From Streptomyces pilosus (GTDB lineage: Bacteria; Actinomycetota; Actinomycetes; Streptomycetales; Streptomycetaceae): a stretch of DNA of 64,000 nt. Where the stretch lies: assembly GCF_014649835.1 (NCBI RefSeq), contig NZ_BMTU01000001.1, positions 496,001 to 560,000 of the forward strand, in the 5' to 3' direction. The position numbers and the translations under genes are program-made. The notes beneath the pieces were generated by a model. That model saw nothing but the letters and a program-made list of their open reading frames with translations. It searched no databases and was not told the origin of the DNA. Below, one piece after another: positions 17,681 to 26,607 of this stretch (position 1 is its first letter; every line of letters begins with the position of its first letter).

Positions 17681-18328
17681 ATGGACTCCTTCTCGACCGT
17701 CATCCGGACCGCCTCCCACGAGCAGCACGTGGAGGCGGAGACCTCGACCTTCATGAGCGATCTGCTCGGCGGCCGGCTGGGCGTGGACGCGTACGCGCGG
17801 TACACCGAGCAGCTGTGGTTCGTGTACGAGGCACTGGAGTCCGGCACCCAGGCGCTGGCGTCGGACCCGGTCGCGGGCCCCTTCGTCCGGCCGGAGCTGT
17901 TCCGGCTGGCCGCCCTGGAGCGGGACCTGACCCACCTGCGCGGGCCCGGCTGGCGCTCGACCCTGACCGCCCTCCCCGCCACCGAGGCCTACGCCTCCCG
18001 GGTCGCCGAGTGCGCCCGCACCTGGCCGGCCGGCTACATCGCCCACCACTACACCCGTTACCTGGGCGACCTCTCCGGCGGCCAGATCATCCGCGGCAAG
18101 GCGGAGAAGACCTGGGGTTTCGCACGCAAGGGCGACGGCGTCCGCTTCTACGTCTTCGAGGAGATCCCCAACCCGGCCGCCTTCAAGCGCGGTTACCGCG
18201 AGCTGCTGGACGCGGTGCCGGTGGACGACCTGGAGAAGCAGCGGATCGTGACGGAGTGCAAGCGCGCGTTCGCCCTCAACACGGACCTCTTCCGGGCACT
18301 GGGCGAGGAGTTCCCCCTGTCGGCGTGA
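17681..18328 (+). CDS. hmuO: Heme oxygenase (biliverdin-producing)
   Basis: Opens heme to biliverdin, CO and Fe2+. 215 residues, the normal size of the soluble bacterial family. The proximal His is probably His16, in E-Q-H-V-E-A-E followed by the near-invariant S-T-F-M-S-D-L-L; the distal-helix glycine motif Y-L-G-D-L-S-G-G-Q is also intact. The iron box at 17650-17668 links it to iron starvation, and the HmuTUV importer and HtaA proteins 3-10 kb downstream supply the substrate. Confidence 0.96.
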   Translation: MDSFSTVIRTASHEQHVEAETSTFMSDLLGGRLGVDAYARYTEQLWFVYEALESGTQALASDPVAGPFVRPELFRLAALERDLTHLRGPGWRSTLTALPATEAYASRVAECARTWPAGYIAHHYTRYLGDLSGGQIIRGKAEKTWGFARKGDGVRFYVFEEIPNPAAFKRGYRELLDAVPVDDLEKQRIVTECKRAFALNTDLFRALGEEFPLSA

Positions 18329-18380
18329 GCCGTACCGCCCTGTTCCGCAGGCGGTCCGCCGGCGGAAGCACGGCCTGCCC

Positions 18381-18866
18381 CTACGGCACCAGGTCGCGCC
18401 GGTACCAGGCGTCCGACTCGCCGCCCGGACCGGCCGGGGCGACCGGGACGAACCCGGCCTTGGCCAGCACCCGCCGGGACGCGACGTTCTCGCGGGAGGT
18501 GCCCGCCCGCAGGGTGCGCAGCCCGTGCCGCGTCACCGCAAGCCGGCACAGCTCCCGGACGGTCGCGGTCGCCACGCCCCGGCCGGCCACGTGCCGGGCG
18601 ACCCGGTAGCCGAGCTCCGCCGTGCCGTTCTCCAGGTCGTACAGGTTGAACCGGCCCAGCACCGGGCCGTCCTCGGCGACGAGCACGTAGAAGGCGCAGA
18701 CACCGGCCTCCTGCTCGGCCAGCAGTGCGCCGTACCGGTCGGAGAACCTGTCGAAGAAGTCGTCGCCCCGGTCGGGGACCGAGGCGGCGAAGTAGGCGCG
18801 GTTCGCCAGCTCGAAGGCGAGGACCGCCGGGGCATGGCCGGCGCACAGCCGCTGCAGCTCGGGCAC
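18381..18866 (-). CDS. GNAT-family N-acetyltransferase (RimJ/RimL type)
   Basis: 161 residues. Acetyl-CoA-binding motif R-x-V-A-G-R-G-V-A-T-A (around 93-103) follows the E-L-G-Y-R-V strand; the end has S-R-R-V-L-A-K-A-G-F, the usual last helix and strand of ribosomal-protein-alanine acetyltransferase relatives. The acceptor substrate is unknown. Flanked by convergent and co-directional genes with no clear operon partner. Confidence 0.88.
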   Translation of the reverse strand: MPELQRLCAGHAPAVLAFELANRAYFAASVPDRGDDFFDRFSDRYGALLAEQEAGVCAFYVLVAEDGPVLGRFNLYDLENGTAELGYRVARHVAGRGVATATVRELCRLAVTRHGLRTLRAGTSRENVASRRVLAKAGFVPVAPAGPGGESDAWYRRDLVP

Positions 18867-18984
18867 CGCCCGACCCTATCCGGACGGCGCGTTCGGATCA
18901 TCCGGGTTTCCGTCGGCGGCAGCCCGTTGGGTGACGGCGCCGTGGGCCGCTGAGTGACGGTGCCGTGGGCCGCGTTCGGGCCGG

Positions 18985-19638
18985 TCAGCGCTCCAGGTAC
19001 ACCCGTCCGCCGATCTCCGTCCAGCCCTCCGGCTGCGGCGCGGTCAGGATCTGGGAGCCCGTGCCCTGGGTGATGTTCAGGGCGCGGCCCAGCCGGTCGG
19101 TGAGCAGCAGGGCCGCCGCGCCCGTCGCCTCGTCCTCGTCGATGCCGTCGTCCCGGCCCGGGAAGGCGCGGGCGCGGACCCGGCCGGCCGCCTCGTCCAG
19201 CCAGGCCCAGGCGTAGACCCACTCCCCCTTCGGCGGCACGGGCAGGTCGTCGACCTCGGCGGCGGTGGCGTACTGGCGCAGGGTGCGCGGCGGCACCCAC
19301 TCCGCCCGTGCCTCGATCCAGCAGAACTCCCCGTCCTGCCGGGCGCCCATCACCCCGGCGGGGACGACCAGTTCGGGGACGTCGATCAGCCAGGCGGTAC
19401 CGACGCAGGGGTGCCCGGCGAAGGGCAGGCGCAGGGTGGGGGTGTAGATGTCGATCACCCCGCGCTCGGGGTCGTCGACGAACACCGTCTCACTGAACCC
19501 GAGCTTCGCGGCGAACTCCTGCCGCTCCTCCCGCTCCGGCATGACGGCCCCGTTGCGCACGACACCCAACTCGTTGCCGTACCCGCCATGGGGCCCGCAG
19601 AAGACACGCAGCACGTCGTAGTCGGTCACGGGGGGCAT
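18985..19638 (-). CDS. PhzF-family isomerase/epimerase-like protein
   Basis: 217 residues, shorter than the usual ~280. PhzF motifs seen are V-F-C-G-x-x-G-G-x-G-N-E-L-G, F-S-E-T-V-F-V (the catalytic glutamate region), P-F-A-G-H-P-C-V-G-T-A and, near the end, D-E-A-T-G-A-A-A-L-L-L. The two-fold barrel appears abbreviated in its second half. Substrate unknown. In front of the start, a continuous short frame crosses it but is not a convincing gene. Confidence 0.85.
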   Translation of the reverse strand: MPPVTDYDVLRVFCGPHGGYGNELGVVRNGAVMPEREERQEFAAKLGFSETVFVDDPERGVIDIYTPTLRLPFAGHPCVGTAWLIDVPELVVPAGVMGARQDGEFCWIEARAEWVPPRTLRQYATAAEVDDLPVPPKGEWVYAWAWLDEAAGRVRARAFPGRDDGIDEDEATGAAALLLTDRLGRALNITQGTGSQILTAPQPEGWTEIGGRVYLER

Positions 19639-19819
19639 TCAAGCACCGCAGGCGCGGCAAGGCGGTACCCGCCCGTCGCGCCGCCCCCGAAGTGGAACGG
19701 CAGGAACACCGCGAGCGCCGCGACCACCGAGGTGGTGAACGCCCTTTCCGGTGACCTTGTCCCAGTAGAAGGCGGAGCCCGAGCCTGCCGGAACCACCTC
19801 TGACCGCCGAGGAGGCACC

Positions 19820-19951
19820 GTGTCCACCACAGCGCTCACCGCGTACGTCCTGATGTGGCCCGTGCTCGTGGCCGTCGTCCTGTTCGTGATCAGCCGTGGT
19901 TTCCTCCGCGAGTGGGCGGAAGCCCGCCGCAAGGGCGAGGACCTGATCTGA
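19820..19951 (+). CDS. Small single-pass membrane protein (43 aa)
   Basis: GTG at 19820 is preceded by AGGAGG (19810-19815). The 43 residues start M-S-T-T-A-L-T-A-Y and have one hydrophobic helix (about 8-28), then a charged tail R-E-W-A-E-A-R-R-K-G-E-D-L-I. This layout resembles small accessory subunits found beside sodium/solute symporters, where the pattern M-W-P-V-x-x-A-V-V-L-F-V-I recurs; no transporter gene is present here, so it may be an orphan. A strong terminator follows 12 bp after the stop. Confidence 0.7.
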   Translation: MSTTALTAYVLMWPVLVAVVLFVISRGFLREWAEARRKGEDLI

Positions 19952-19962
19952 CGCACCGCTCC

Positions 19963-20012
19963 GACGGGCCGTGGGAGAAGGGGACATCTCTCCTCTCCTC
20001 CCACGGCCCGTC
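19963..20012 (+). terminator. Strong hairpin after the 43-aa membrane protein
   Basis: A perfect 15-bp stem (19963-19977 with 19998-20012, GACGGGCCGTGGGAG and its complement) encloses a 20-base loop. Confidence 0.75.
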
Positions 20013-20169
20013 TCGGGGTCGGCGCCCAGGGAAGTCCCCTACGGTGAAGGCCGACCGGTGAGGGACGGCTCAGGGGCGGCCCTCGTCACCGCGTACGATC
20101 CCGCCACCGACCTTGATCACCAGGATGGTCCCGTCCGCAGCACCCACCGCCGCGATCGGAGCCCTTCCC

Positions 20170-21336
20170 ATGACCTTCCGCACCACCGCCCGCACCCGTG
20201 CCACGGCCGCCTCCGCCCTTGTCGCCTCGTCCCTGCTGCTCGTCCCGCTCGCGGGGACGGCCGCCGCACAGCCCGCCCCCGCGACCGCCACCGCCGCGCA
20301 CGGCGCGCCACGGACCGGCGCGTTCGACGCGACCGCGCTGGAGAAGGCGCTCGCCGAGGTTCCCGACGGGGACGTCTCCGCCGCCCTGGTACGGGTCGGC
20401 GGCAAGGGGAGCTGGGCGGGCACCGCGGGCGTCCGGGACCTGCGCACGGGGGCACCCGCGCTGCCGCACGCACGCTTCCGGGCCGGCTCGACCACCAAGG
20501 TGGTCACGGCGGCGCTCGTGCTCCAGCTCGTCGCGGAGAAGCGTGTCGACCTCGACGCCCCCGTCACCCGCTATCTGCCCGGCCTGCTCCCGCCGTCGTT
20601 CACCAAGCCCCCGACGGTGCGTCATCTGCTCACCTACACCAGTGGGCTGCGTCCCGGCGCGAGCCTCGGGTCGACGACCGAGGAGATGTACGCCCACCGG
20701 TTCGAGACCCTCACCCCGGAGCAGGTGGTGGCCGCGTCCGTCGCCCGGGGACCGGCGCACGACCCCGGCGAGCGGCAGGAGTACGGGAACATCCACTACA
20801 CCGTGCTCGGCATGCTCATCGAGAAGGTGACCGGCGACCGCTACGCACACCAGGCCGCCGTACGCGTCTTCCGGCCCCTGGGGATGCGGCACACCGGGTT
20901 CCCCTACGGGCCCGACCCCCGCGTCCACGGCCCGCACCACCGCGCCTACGCCGACATCGGCGGCCGGACCACCGACGTCACCGAGTGGAACATGTCCGAC
21001 CGCTGGGCGGCCGGGGACATGATCTCCACCACCGCCGACCTGGAGCGCCTGGTCTTCGGCCTGTTCGGCGGCGAAGTCGTCCCCCGGCCGCTGCTGGACC
21101 AGATGCTCACCGTCCCCCGTATCGAAGGCGCCACGTACGGGATGGCGCTCGAGCGGTACGTGATCGGTGGCCGGGAGATCTGGGGCAAGACCGGTTCCCG
21201 CCCCGGCTACCACACCGTGCTGGCGGCCACCCGGGACCTGTCCCGCACGGTCGTCTACTCGGTCAACGCCAAGAGCGCCCGCGAGGACGGCTTCCCGCTC
21301 GTCCGGCGCTTCGCCCTGCCGGCCTTCGAGAGCTGA
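20170..21336 (+). CDS. Secreted serine beta-lactamase-like / D-Ala-D-Ala carboxypeptidase family protein
   Basis: 388 residues. Sec-type signal peptide (about 1-35, ending A-A-A-Q-P), then a class C-like penicillin-recognising fold: S-T-T-K (nucleophile Ser and Lys), Y-G-N and G-K-T-G near the end. Members act as DD-carboxypeptidases, esterases or peptidases, and sequence does not separate these. The ATG at 20170 has CGGAG 9-13 bases upstream; an ATG at 20113 would add 19 residues ahead of the signal peptide. A terminator follows. Confidence 0.9.
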   Translation: MTFRTTARTRATAASALVASSLLLVPLAGTAAAQPAPATATAAHGAPRTGAFDATALEKALAEVPDGDVSAALVRVGGKGSWAGTAGVRDLRTGAPALPHARFRAGSTTKVVTAALVLQLVAEKRVDLDAPVTRYLPGLLPPSFTKPPTVRHLLTYTSGLRPGASLGSTTEEMYAHRFETLTPEQVVAASVARGPAHDPGERQEYGNIHYTVLGMLIEKVTGDRYAHQAAVRVFRPLGMRHTGFPYGPDPRVHGPHHRAYADIGGRTTDVTEWNMSDRWAAGDMISTTADLERLVFGLFGGEVVPRPLLDQMLTVPRIEGATYGMALERYVIGGREIWGKTGSRPGYHTVLAATRDLSRTVVYSVNAKSAREDGFPLVRRFALPAFES

Positions 21337-21357
21337 GAGCGGGCCTCGCCCGTGGGA

Positions 21358-21383
21358 GGGGGCGCCGGGGAAAGGGCGCCCCC
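21358..21383. terminator. Hairpin between the serine hydrolase and HtaA genes
   Basis: GGGGGCGCC (21358-21366) and GGCGCCCCC (21375-21383) form a 9-bp stem. It lies between convergent genes, so it may serve both. Confidence 0.65.
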
Positions 21384-21434
21384 TTCCGGTGCGTGGCGAC
21401 ACCGGCTCGGGGACGTCCCACCCGTCCCCGGGGC

Positions 21435-22958
21435 TCACTCGGCCGTCGCGCGCCTGCGGCGCAGGGCGAGGACCACGCCCGCGCCGGCGGCCACCGCCGC
21501 GCCGGCCGCCGCGCCGAGGGCGCCGACCGGGACGTCGGAACCGGTGCTGGCGAGGCTGCCGCCCAGGTCGCCGCCGACCGTGGAGCCGAGGCCGCCGGTC
21601 GTCGAACCGGTGCTGCCCGTACCGCCGTCGCCGCCCGTGGTGCCGGAATGCGTGCCGGTGCCGCCACCGGTGCCGTTCGTGCCGCCCGTGGCGCCCGTGG
21701 CGCCCGTGGCGTCGGGCAGCTTCGCGTCGTCGGTCAGGGCCACGGACAGGCCGACCGGGTCGAGCGCGGAGCCGGCCGTGTAGAAGCCGCCGAAGGCCTT
21801 CGCGCCCGCCGCGGTGAGCGTCGCCGTCACGCCGTTCACGGTGATGACGTCGTTCTTCGCGGTCAGGGCCGGTGACTTGGCCTTCAGTTCGGCCAGGACG
21901 ACGTCCGGTGAGGCCGCACCGAGGCTGGTGACGTCTGCGGACAGCGTGCCGGTGCCGTTCGCGAGGGTCGCCCTGAGGTCCGTCAGGGTCAGGTCGAGGC
22001 CGTATGTGCCGTTCTCCTCGTGGCCCTTGAAGTTCACCGCGCCCTTGAAGGCGGCCGTCAGCCTGCCCGCCCCGGTGTCGTACGTGCCGCTCGCGCCGGT
22101 GAAGGTGAAGGCGCCGTTGCCGGCGGCCTGCGTGGCGCCGGCCGACGCGGTGACCGTGCCCTTGGCGACCGGGCCGGTGACGTAGGTGCGGAAGGACTGC
22201 TTCACGCCCCAGCCGAGTGTGCCGTCGGCTATCCGGCCCTTGGTGGCGGGAGCGGTCGTCGCCGGCTTCGTGGCGGAGGGGGCCGGGGCGGGGGCCCCGG
22301 TCGTCGGCTGTGCGGTGGCCGTGGGGGTGGGGGACGGTGACGCGGGCGGGGTGACCGGAGGGGTGGTGGGCGGCGTGGTCGTCGGGGTCGGCTCCGGCTC
22401 CGGCGCGGCCTTCTTCAGGACCGTCAGCGGGTCGCCCGCCGCTCCCGCGTAGCTCGCGCTGCCGAAGACCTCAGCGGCCTCCTCGGTCAGCGTGGTCGCC
22501 ATGTCCGTCATCTGGCGGGTGACCGTGACGGTGGCGAGCGGCACGTCGTCCCGCGTGGTGCCGCCCCGCGTCACGTCGGCGGTGATCTGGGCGTCCGCGC
22601 TGTCGAACCGCACGTCGGAGAGCCCGATCCCGAACCCGTGCGCCTTCGACTCGATGGTCAGCCCACCCTGGAAGGCGAGCGACATCCGGTGGGTGGTGGA
22701 GTCGTAGCCGCCGGTGCCTCCGGGGAAGGTGAACGCGCCGTTGCCGGCCGCCTGGGAGGCACCGCCCGCAGGGGTGAAGGTGCCCTTCGCGAAGGTGGCG
22801 ACGTAGCTGCGGTAGGACTGCTTGATGCCCCAGGTCAGCTCGTAGCCCGTCAGTGGCACTTCGGCGGCCGCGGCGGAGGGTGCGACGGTGGCGCCGAGGC
22901 CCGCCGCCGTGGCCACCGCGGCGGCGAGGGCGAGGGTGCGGCGTCGTCTTGCGGACAT
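21435..22958 (-). CDS. Cell-wall HtaA-domain heme-binding protein with LAXTG sorting signal
   Basis: 507 residues: signal peptide (about 1-31), HtaA domain 1 (about 38-185) beginning T-W-G-I-K-Q-S-Y-R-S-Y-V, a Pro/Thr-rich linker, HtaA domain 2 (about 240-410) beginning G-W-G-V-K-Q-S-F-R-T-Y-V, a Gly/Thr linker, then L-A-S-T-G, a hydrophobic helix and R-R-R-R. L-A-x-T-G is the class E sortase signal used by Streptomyces chaplins, so the protein is probably linked to peptidoglycan. HtaA domains bind heme in corynebacteria. It is the second gene of an operon behind the iron box at 24447. Confidence 0.92.
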   Translation of the reverse strand: MSARRRRTLALAAAVATAAGLGATVAPSAAAAEVPLTGYELTWGIKQSYRSYVATFAKGTFTPAGGASQAAGNGAFTFPGGTGGYDSTTHRMSLAFQGGLTIESKAHGFGIGLSDVRFDSADAQITADVTRGGTTRDDVPLATVTVTRQMTDMATTLTEEAAEVFGSASYAGAAGDPLTVLKKAAPEPEPTPTTTPPTTPPVTPPASPSPTPTATAQPTTGAPAPAPSATKPATTAPATKGRIADGTLGWGVKQSFRTYVTGPVAKGTVTASAGATQAAGNGAFTFTGASGTYDTGAGRLTAAFKGAVNFKGHEENGTYGLDLTLTDLRATLANGTGTLSADVTSLGAASPDVVLAELKAKSPALTAKNDVITVNGVTATLTAAGAKAFGGFYTAGSALDPVGLSVALTDDAKLPDATGATGATGGTNGTGGGTGTHSGTTGGDGGTGSTGSTTGGLGSTVGGDLGGSLASTGSDVPVGALGAAAGAAVAAGAGVVLALRRRRATAE

Positions 22959-22986
22959 GGTCGGTTCTCCTTGAGGTGAAAGGGAT

Positions 22987-24411
22987 TCAGTCGTGCTGCG
23001 GGGCGTCCGCGGCAGCCGCTCGTGCGCGGCGCCTGCGGACGGTGAACGCGGCCGCGGCGGCGAGCACCGGCAGGGAGCCGGCCGCTATGGCGAGGGGGAG
23101 GACGGCACTCGCGCCGCCGGTGTCCTGCCGGGAGGCCCGCGCCACCGGCTCGGGCGGGGCGTCGGACGCCGGCGCGGAGGGGGACGGGGACGCGGACGGG
23201 GTGCTGCCGAGGTCCGGCAGCGCGGGCAGTCCGGCCTTATCGGTGAGGGCCACGGCGAGGGAGACGGGGTCCATCCCGGTGCCTTCGGGGTACATGCCGG
23301 CGAAGGCCTTCGCGCCCTGCGCCGTGAGTGTCGCGGGGGCCTCGGTGACCGTGACGAGGCCGTCCTTCGCCTGGAGATTCCCGGCGGCGAAGGTCACCAG
23401 GGGGATCTCCCGGCCGGTGCGGTCCGGTGCGGTCACCTCGGCGTAGAGGGTGCCGCTGCCGTCCCGGACGGTGACGCGGACGCCGCTGAGGCTCAGGTCG
23501 AGACCGTGCTCACCGGTGAAACGGACCGCGCCCCGGAAGGAGGCGGTCAGGTCGCCGTCCTCGTACGTCCCCCGGCCGTCCGGGAAGCGGAAGAGGGCGC
23601 CGCCGTCGAGGGCGCCGGAGGACAGGGTCCACGTCCCGCGGGCGATGTCACCGGTGACGTACTCGCGGAACGTGCGGCGCACGCCCCAGTCGACGGCTCC
23701 GTCGGTGAGCTTCCCGGCCTTCGCGCCGCCCGGAGTCGCCGACGGCCGGGGGGTCCTGGTCGCCGGCGTTCCGGACGGCTTCCGCTGTACGGCCGGCCGT
23801 ACGTCCGCGGAGAGGCTCACCGGGTCCAGTGCGGTGCCGGCCGGGTAGTAGCCGGCGAAGGACCGGGCGCCCTGGGCGGTGAGGGTGGCGGGGAGGTTGT
23901 CCAGGACGACGGACGTGCCGCCGCCCCGCATGTCGATCCCGCCCAGGGAGAGGGAGGCGAAGGGCACGCGGCGGGACGTCGTGACCGCCCCGGTGCCCTT
24001 CGCCTTGCTGGTGACGTCCACGTACAGCGTGCCGGTGGAGCCGGTGACGCGCACGGTGGGACGGCTGAGGGTGAGGTCGAGCTGGTACGCCCCGGACGCG
24101 GTGCGGTGGCCGGTGAAGCGCACCCCGCCCGAGAAGGCGGCGCGGAAGGTGCCGGTGTCACCGTCGTAGGCGCCCGTCGCCGAGTGGAAGCGGAAGCCGC
24201 TGCCGCCGACCGTGGCCGCGCCGCCGGTCAGGGAGAAACTCCCGCTCGCCACGGGCCCGGTGACGTAGCGCTGGAAGGACGACTTGATGCCCCAGTCGAG
24301 CCGGCCGCCCTGGACGGTACGGCTCTCGGCGTGTGCCGTGGCGGCCGGGAGGAGCGCCCACAGGACGGCCGCGCAGAGCACGGTCACCAGGGCACGTGGG
24401 CGGATGGGCAT
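22987..24411 (-). CDS. HtaA-domain heme-binding membrane protein
   Basis: 474 residues: signal peptide (about 1-28), two HtaA domains (about 33-205 and 235-395; each starts with W-G-I/V-K/R-x-x-F-x-x-Y-V-T-G), a short linker, and a C-terminal hydrophobic helix ending in R-R-R-R-A-R. In place of the LAXTG of its neighbour there is only R-Q-D-T-G, so it is probably held by the helix and not cut by sortase. It sits between the wall-anchored protein and the importer, and might relay heme. First gene of the operon; gap to the next is 28 bp. Confidence 0.92.
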   Translation of the reverse strand: MPIRPRALVTVLCAAVLWALLPAATAHAESRTVQGGRLDWGIKSSFQRYVTGPVASGSFSLTGGAATVGGSGFRFHSATGAYDGDTGTFRAAFSGGVRFTGHRTASGAYQLDLTLSRPTVRVTGSTGTLYVDVTSKAKGTGAVTTSRRVPFASLSLGGIDMRGGGTSVVLDNLPATLTAQGARSFAGYYPAGTALDPVSLSADVRPAVQRKPSGTPATRTPRPSATPGGAKAGKLTDGAVDWGVRRTFREYVTGDIARGTWTLSSGALDGGALFRFPDGRGTYEDGDLTASFRGAVRFTGEHGLDLSLSGVRVTVRDGSGTLYAEVTAPDRTGREIPLVTFAAGNLQAKDGLVTVTEAPATLTAQGAKAFAGMYPEGTGMDPVSLAVALTDKAGLPALPDLGSTPSASPSPSAPASDAPPEPVARASRQDTGGASAVLPLAIAAGSLPVLAAAAAFTVRRRRARAAAADAPQHD

Positions 24412-24446
24412 GGGTGGTCCTCCGGAGACGGCGGCCGGTAGCGAAG

Positions 24447-24465
24447 TAAGGTAAGGCTAACCTAA
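24447..24465. promoter_or_regulatory. Iron box between divergent HtaA and HmuTUV operons
   Basis: TAAGGTAAGGCTAACCTAA agrees at 17 of 19 positions with the palindromic consensus TTAGGTTAGGCTAACCTAA. It lies 36 bp from the HtaA start and 50 bp from the hmuT start, so a single DmdR/IdeR-type repressor site could control both directions. Confidence 0.88.
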
Positions 24466-24514
24466 GCTGCTTCTCGGGAAACACCCACCACGGCCTGAAG
24501 GAACGGACGGAACC

Positions 24515-25525
24515 GTGCGACGCTTGCGCACACGACTGGCGGGAGCACTGCTGTCCGCGCTCGCCCTCACCCTCACCGCGACGGCATGCGGAGGACCGCC
24601 GGAGGCGGCGTCCGCTCCCCCGCCGGACGCCGCCTCCGCGCCGCCCGACCGCGTCGAACCCCTCGCGGGCACCCCCCGGCCGGCGCTCCCGGCCACCGTC
24701 CGCTCCGCCGACGGCCGGACGCTGACGGTGCGGCGGGCCGAGCGGGTCGTACCGCTCTCCGGCAGTCTCAGCGAGATCGTGTTCACCCTGGGCCTCGGCA
24801 GCCGGGTCGTCGCCCGCGACGTCACCGCCACCTTCGAACAGGCCGCCCGGCTCCCCGTCGTCACCCGGGGACACGACGTCTCGGCCGAGGGCGTGCTGTC
24901 GCTGCGCCCCGACCTGGTGATCGCCGAGTCGGGCACCGGTCCGGCGGAGGCCATGGACCAGATCCGCGCCGCCGGGATACCGGTCCTGGTCGTCGCAGCG
25001 GCGACCGGGCTCGACGACGTGGGCCCGCGCATCGGGGCCGTCGCCGCGGCACTCGGCGTGCCGTCCGCGGGCGAGGAGCTGACCCGCCGCACCGAGGAGC
25101 GGATCGCGGCCGTCACCAGGTCGGTGCCGCGGGACGGGACGAAGCCGCGCGTCGCGTTCCTCTACCTGCGCGGCTCCGCCTCCGTGTACCTGATCGGCGG
25201 CAGGGGCTCGGGCGCCACCTCGCTGATCGAGGCCGCCGGCGCGGTCGACGCCGGCGCCGGGTCCGGCCTGGAGAAGGACTTCACCGCCATCACCAGCGAG
25301 GCGCTCGTGAAGGCGGCGCCCGACGCCGTCCTGGTGATGGCGAAGGGACTGGAGTCCGTCGGGGGCGTGGACGGGCTGGTGAAGATCCCCGGAGTGGCGC
25401 AGACACCCGCCGGCATGGACCGGCGGATCGTGTCCGTCGAGGACGGCGTCCTGCTCAACTACGGGCCGCGCACGGACCAGGTGCTCGCCTCGGTCGTGGA
25501 GCAGCTGTACGGCGGTGGCGCGTGA
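24515..25525 (+). CDS. hmuT: Heme ABC transporter substrate-binding lipoprotein
   Basis: 336 residues with a lipobox L-T-A-T-A-C at 20-25 and a short disordered Pro/Ala linker. A cluster A-II (FhuD/HmuT-like) fold follows: V-P-L-S-G-S-L-S-E-I-V-F, R-P-D-L-V-I-A-E-S, and the closing Y-G-P-R-T-D-Q-V-L. The heme ligand residues were not identified. GTG at 24515; the stop overlaps hmuU by four bases. Iron-box controlled. Confidence 0.93.
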   Translation: MRRLRTRLAGALLSALALTLTATACGGPPEAASAPPPDAASAPPDRVEPLAGTPRPALPATVRSADGRTLTVRRAERVVPLSGSLSEIVFTLGLGSRVVARDVTATFEQAARLPVVTRGHDVSAEGVLSLRPDLVIAESGTGPAEAMDQIRAAGIPVLVVAAATGLDDVGPRIGAVAAALGVPSAGEELTRRTEERIAAVTRSVPRDGTKPRVAFLYLRGSASVYLIGGRGSGATSLIEAAGAVDAGAGSGLEKDFTAITSEALVKAAPDAVLVMAKGLESVGGVDGLVKIPGVAQTPAGMDRRIVSVEDGVLLNYGPRTDQVLASVVEQLYGGGA

Positions 25526-26607
25526 GCGTCCTGGAGAAGACCGTGCGGGAACCGGTGGCGCCGGCTCCGCCCCGTGGGCGGCGGACCACCGCCTGGCTGT
25601 TGACCGCCGGGCTCGTCGCCGGTCTGGTCGTCCTCGTCCCGGTGGCCGCCGGCACCGGCGCCTATCCGGTGCCGGTCGGGGACGTGTTCGCCTCCGTGCT
25701 GCACCGGTCGGGGCTCGGCGGCGGTGAACTGGACCGGATCGCCGAGTCGGTGCTGTGGAACGTACGGTTCCCGCGCATCGCGCTCGCCCTGCTCGTCGGG
25801 GCCTCGCTGGGGTGCGCGGGCGCGCTGATGCAGGGCGTGTTCGGCAACCCGCTCGCCGAGCCGGGCGTCATCGGCGTCTCCTCCGGCGCGGCGGTGGGCG
25901 CGGTGGCGGCCATCGCGCTGGGCCTGAACTTCGCCGGGAACTGGACGGTCCCGGTGCTCGCGTTCGTGGCGGGGCTGTCCACCGTGCTGCTCGTGTACGG
26001 GATGTCCCGCTCGGGCGGCCGCACGGAGGTGGTGACGCTGATCCTGACCGGGATCGCGGTGAACGCCTTCGCGGGCGCCCTGATCGGGCTGTTCCTGTTC
26101 TTCGCGGACACCGCCGCCATCAACCAGATCACCTTCTGGCAGCTCGGCTCGCTCTCCCAGGCCACCTGGCCGAAGGTGCTGGCGGTCCTGCCGTGCGCGG
26201 CACTCGGGCTGACCGTCGCGCCCCTGTACGCCCGCCGTCTGGACCTGCTGGCGCTCGGTGAACGCCCGGCCCGGCACCTGGGGGTGGACGTGGAGCGGCT
26301 GCGGATCGTGCTCGTCCTGGTGATCGCGCTGCTGACGGCGGCGGCGGTGAGCGTGTCGGGGATCATCGGGTTCGTCGGGCTGGTCGTCCCGCACCTGCTG
26401 CGGATGGCCGCCGGGCCCGGGCACCGCTTCCTGCTGCCGGGCAGTGCCCTGCTGGGCGCGCTGGTGCTGCTGGCGGCCGACCTGATCGCCCGCACCGTCG
26501 CCGAGCCCGCCGAACTCCCCCTCGGCGTCCTCACGGCACTGCTCGGCAGTCCGTTCTTCTTCTGGCTGCTGCGCCGCACCCGGCGCAGGCAGGGAGGCTG
26601 GGCATGA
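25522..26607 (+). CDS. hmuU: Heme ABC transporter permease (FecCD type)
   Basis: 361 residues from the GTG at 25522 (GTGA overlap with hmuT). About ten hydrophobic helices; the FecCD signature segments R-x-P-R-I-A-L-A-L-L-V-G-A-S-L-G-x-A-G, G-N-P-L-A-E-P and G-x-I-G-F-V-G-L-V-V-P-H are all present. It works as a homodimer with HmuV. The stop overlaps hmuV (ATGA). Confidence 0.95.
   Translation: MSVLEKTVREPVAPAPPRGRRTTAWLLTAGLVAGLVVLVPVAAGTGAYPVPVGDVFASVLHRSGLGGGELDRIAESVLWNVRFPRIALALLVGASLGCAGALMQGVFGNPLAEPGVIGVSSGAAVGAVAAIALGLNFAGNWTVPVLAFVAGLSTVLLVYGMSRSGGRTEVVTLILTGIAVNAFAGALIGLFLFFADTAAINQITFWQLGSLSQATWPKVLAVLPCAALGLTVAPLYARRLDLLALGERPARHLGVDVERLRIVLVLVIALLTAAAVSVSGIIGFVGLVVPHLLRMAAGPGHRFLLPGSALLGALVLLAADLIARTVAEPAELPLGVLTALLGSPFFFWLLRRTRRRQGGWA

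Noticed and set aside
19639..19819. A short hydrophobic minus-strand frame ending in A-V-F-L-P-F-H-F-G-G-G
   Set aside because: Under 40 codons, weak start, overlaps the PhzF start in another frame; insufficient support.
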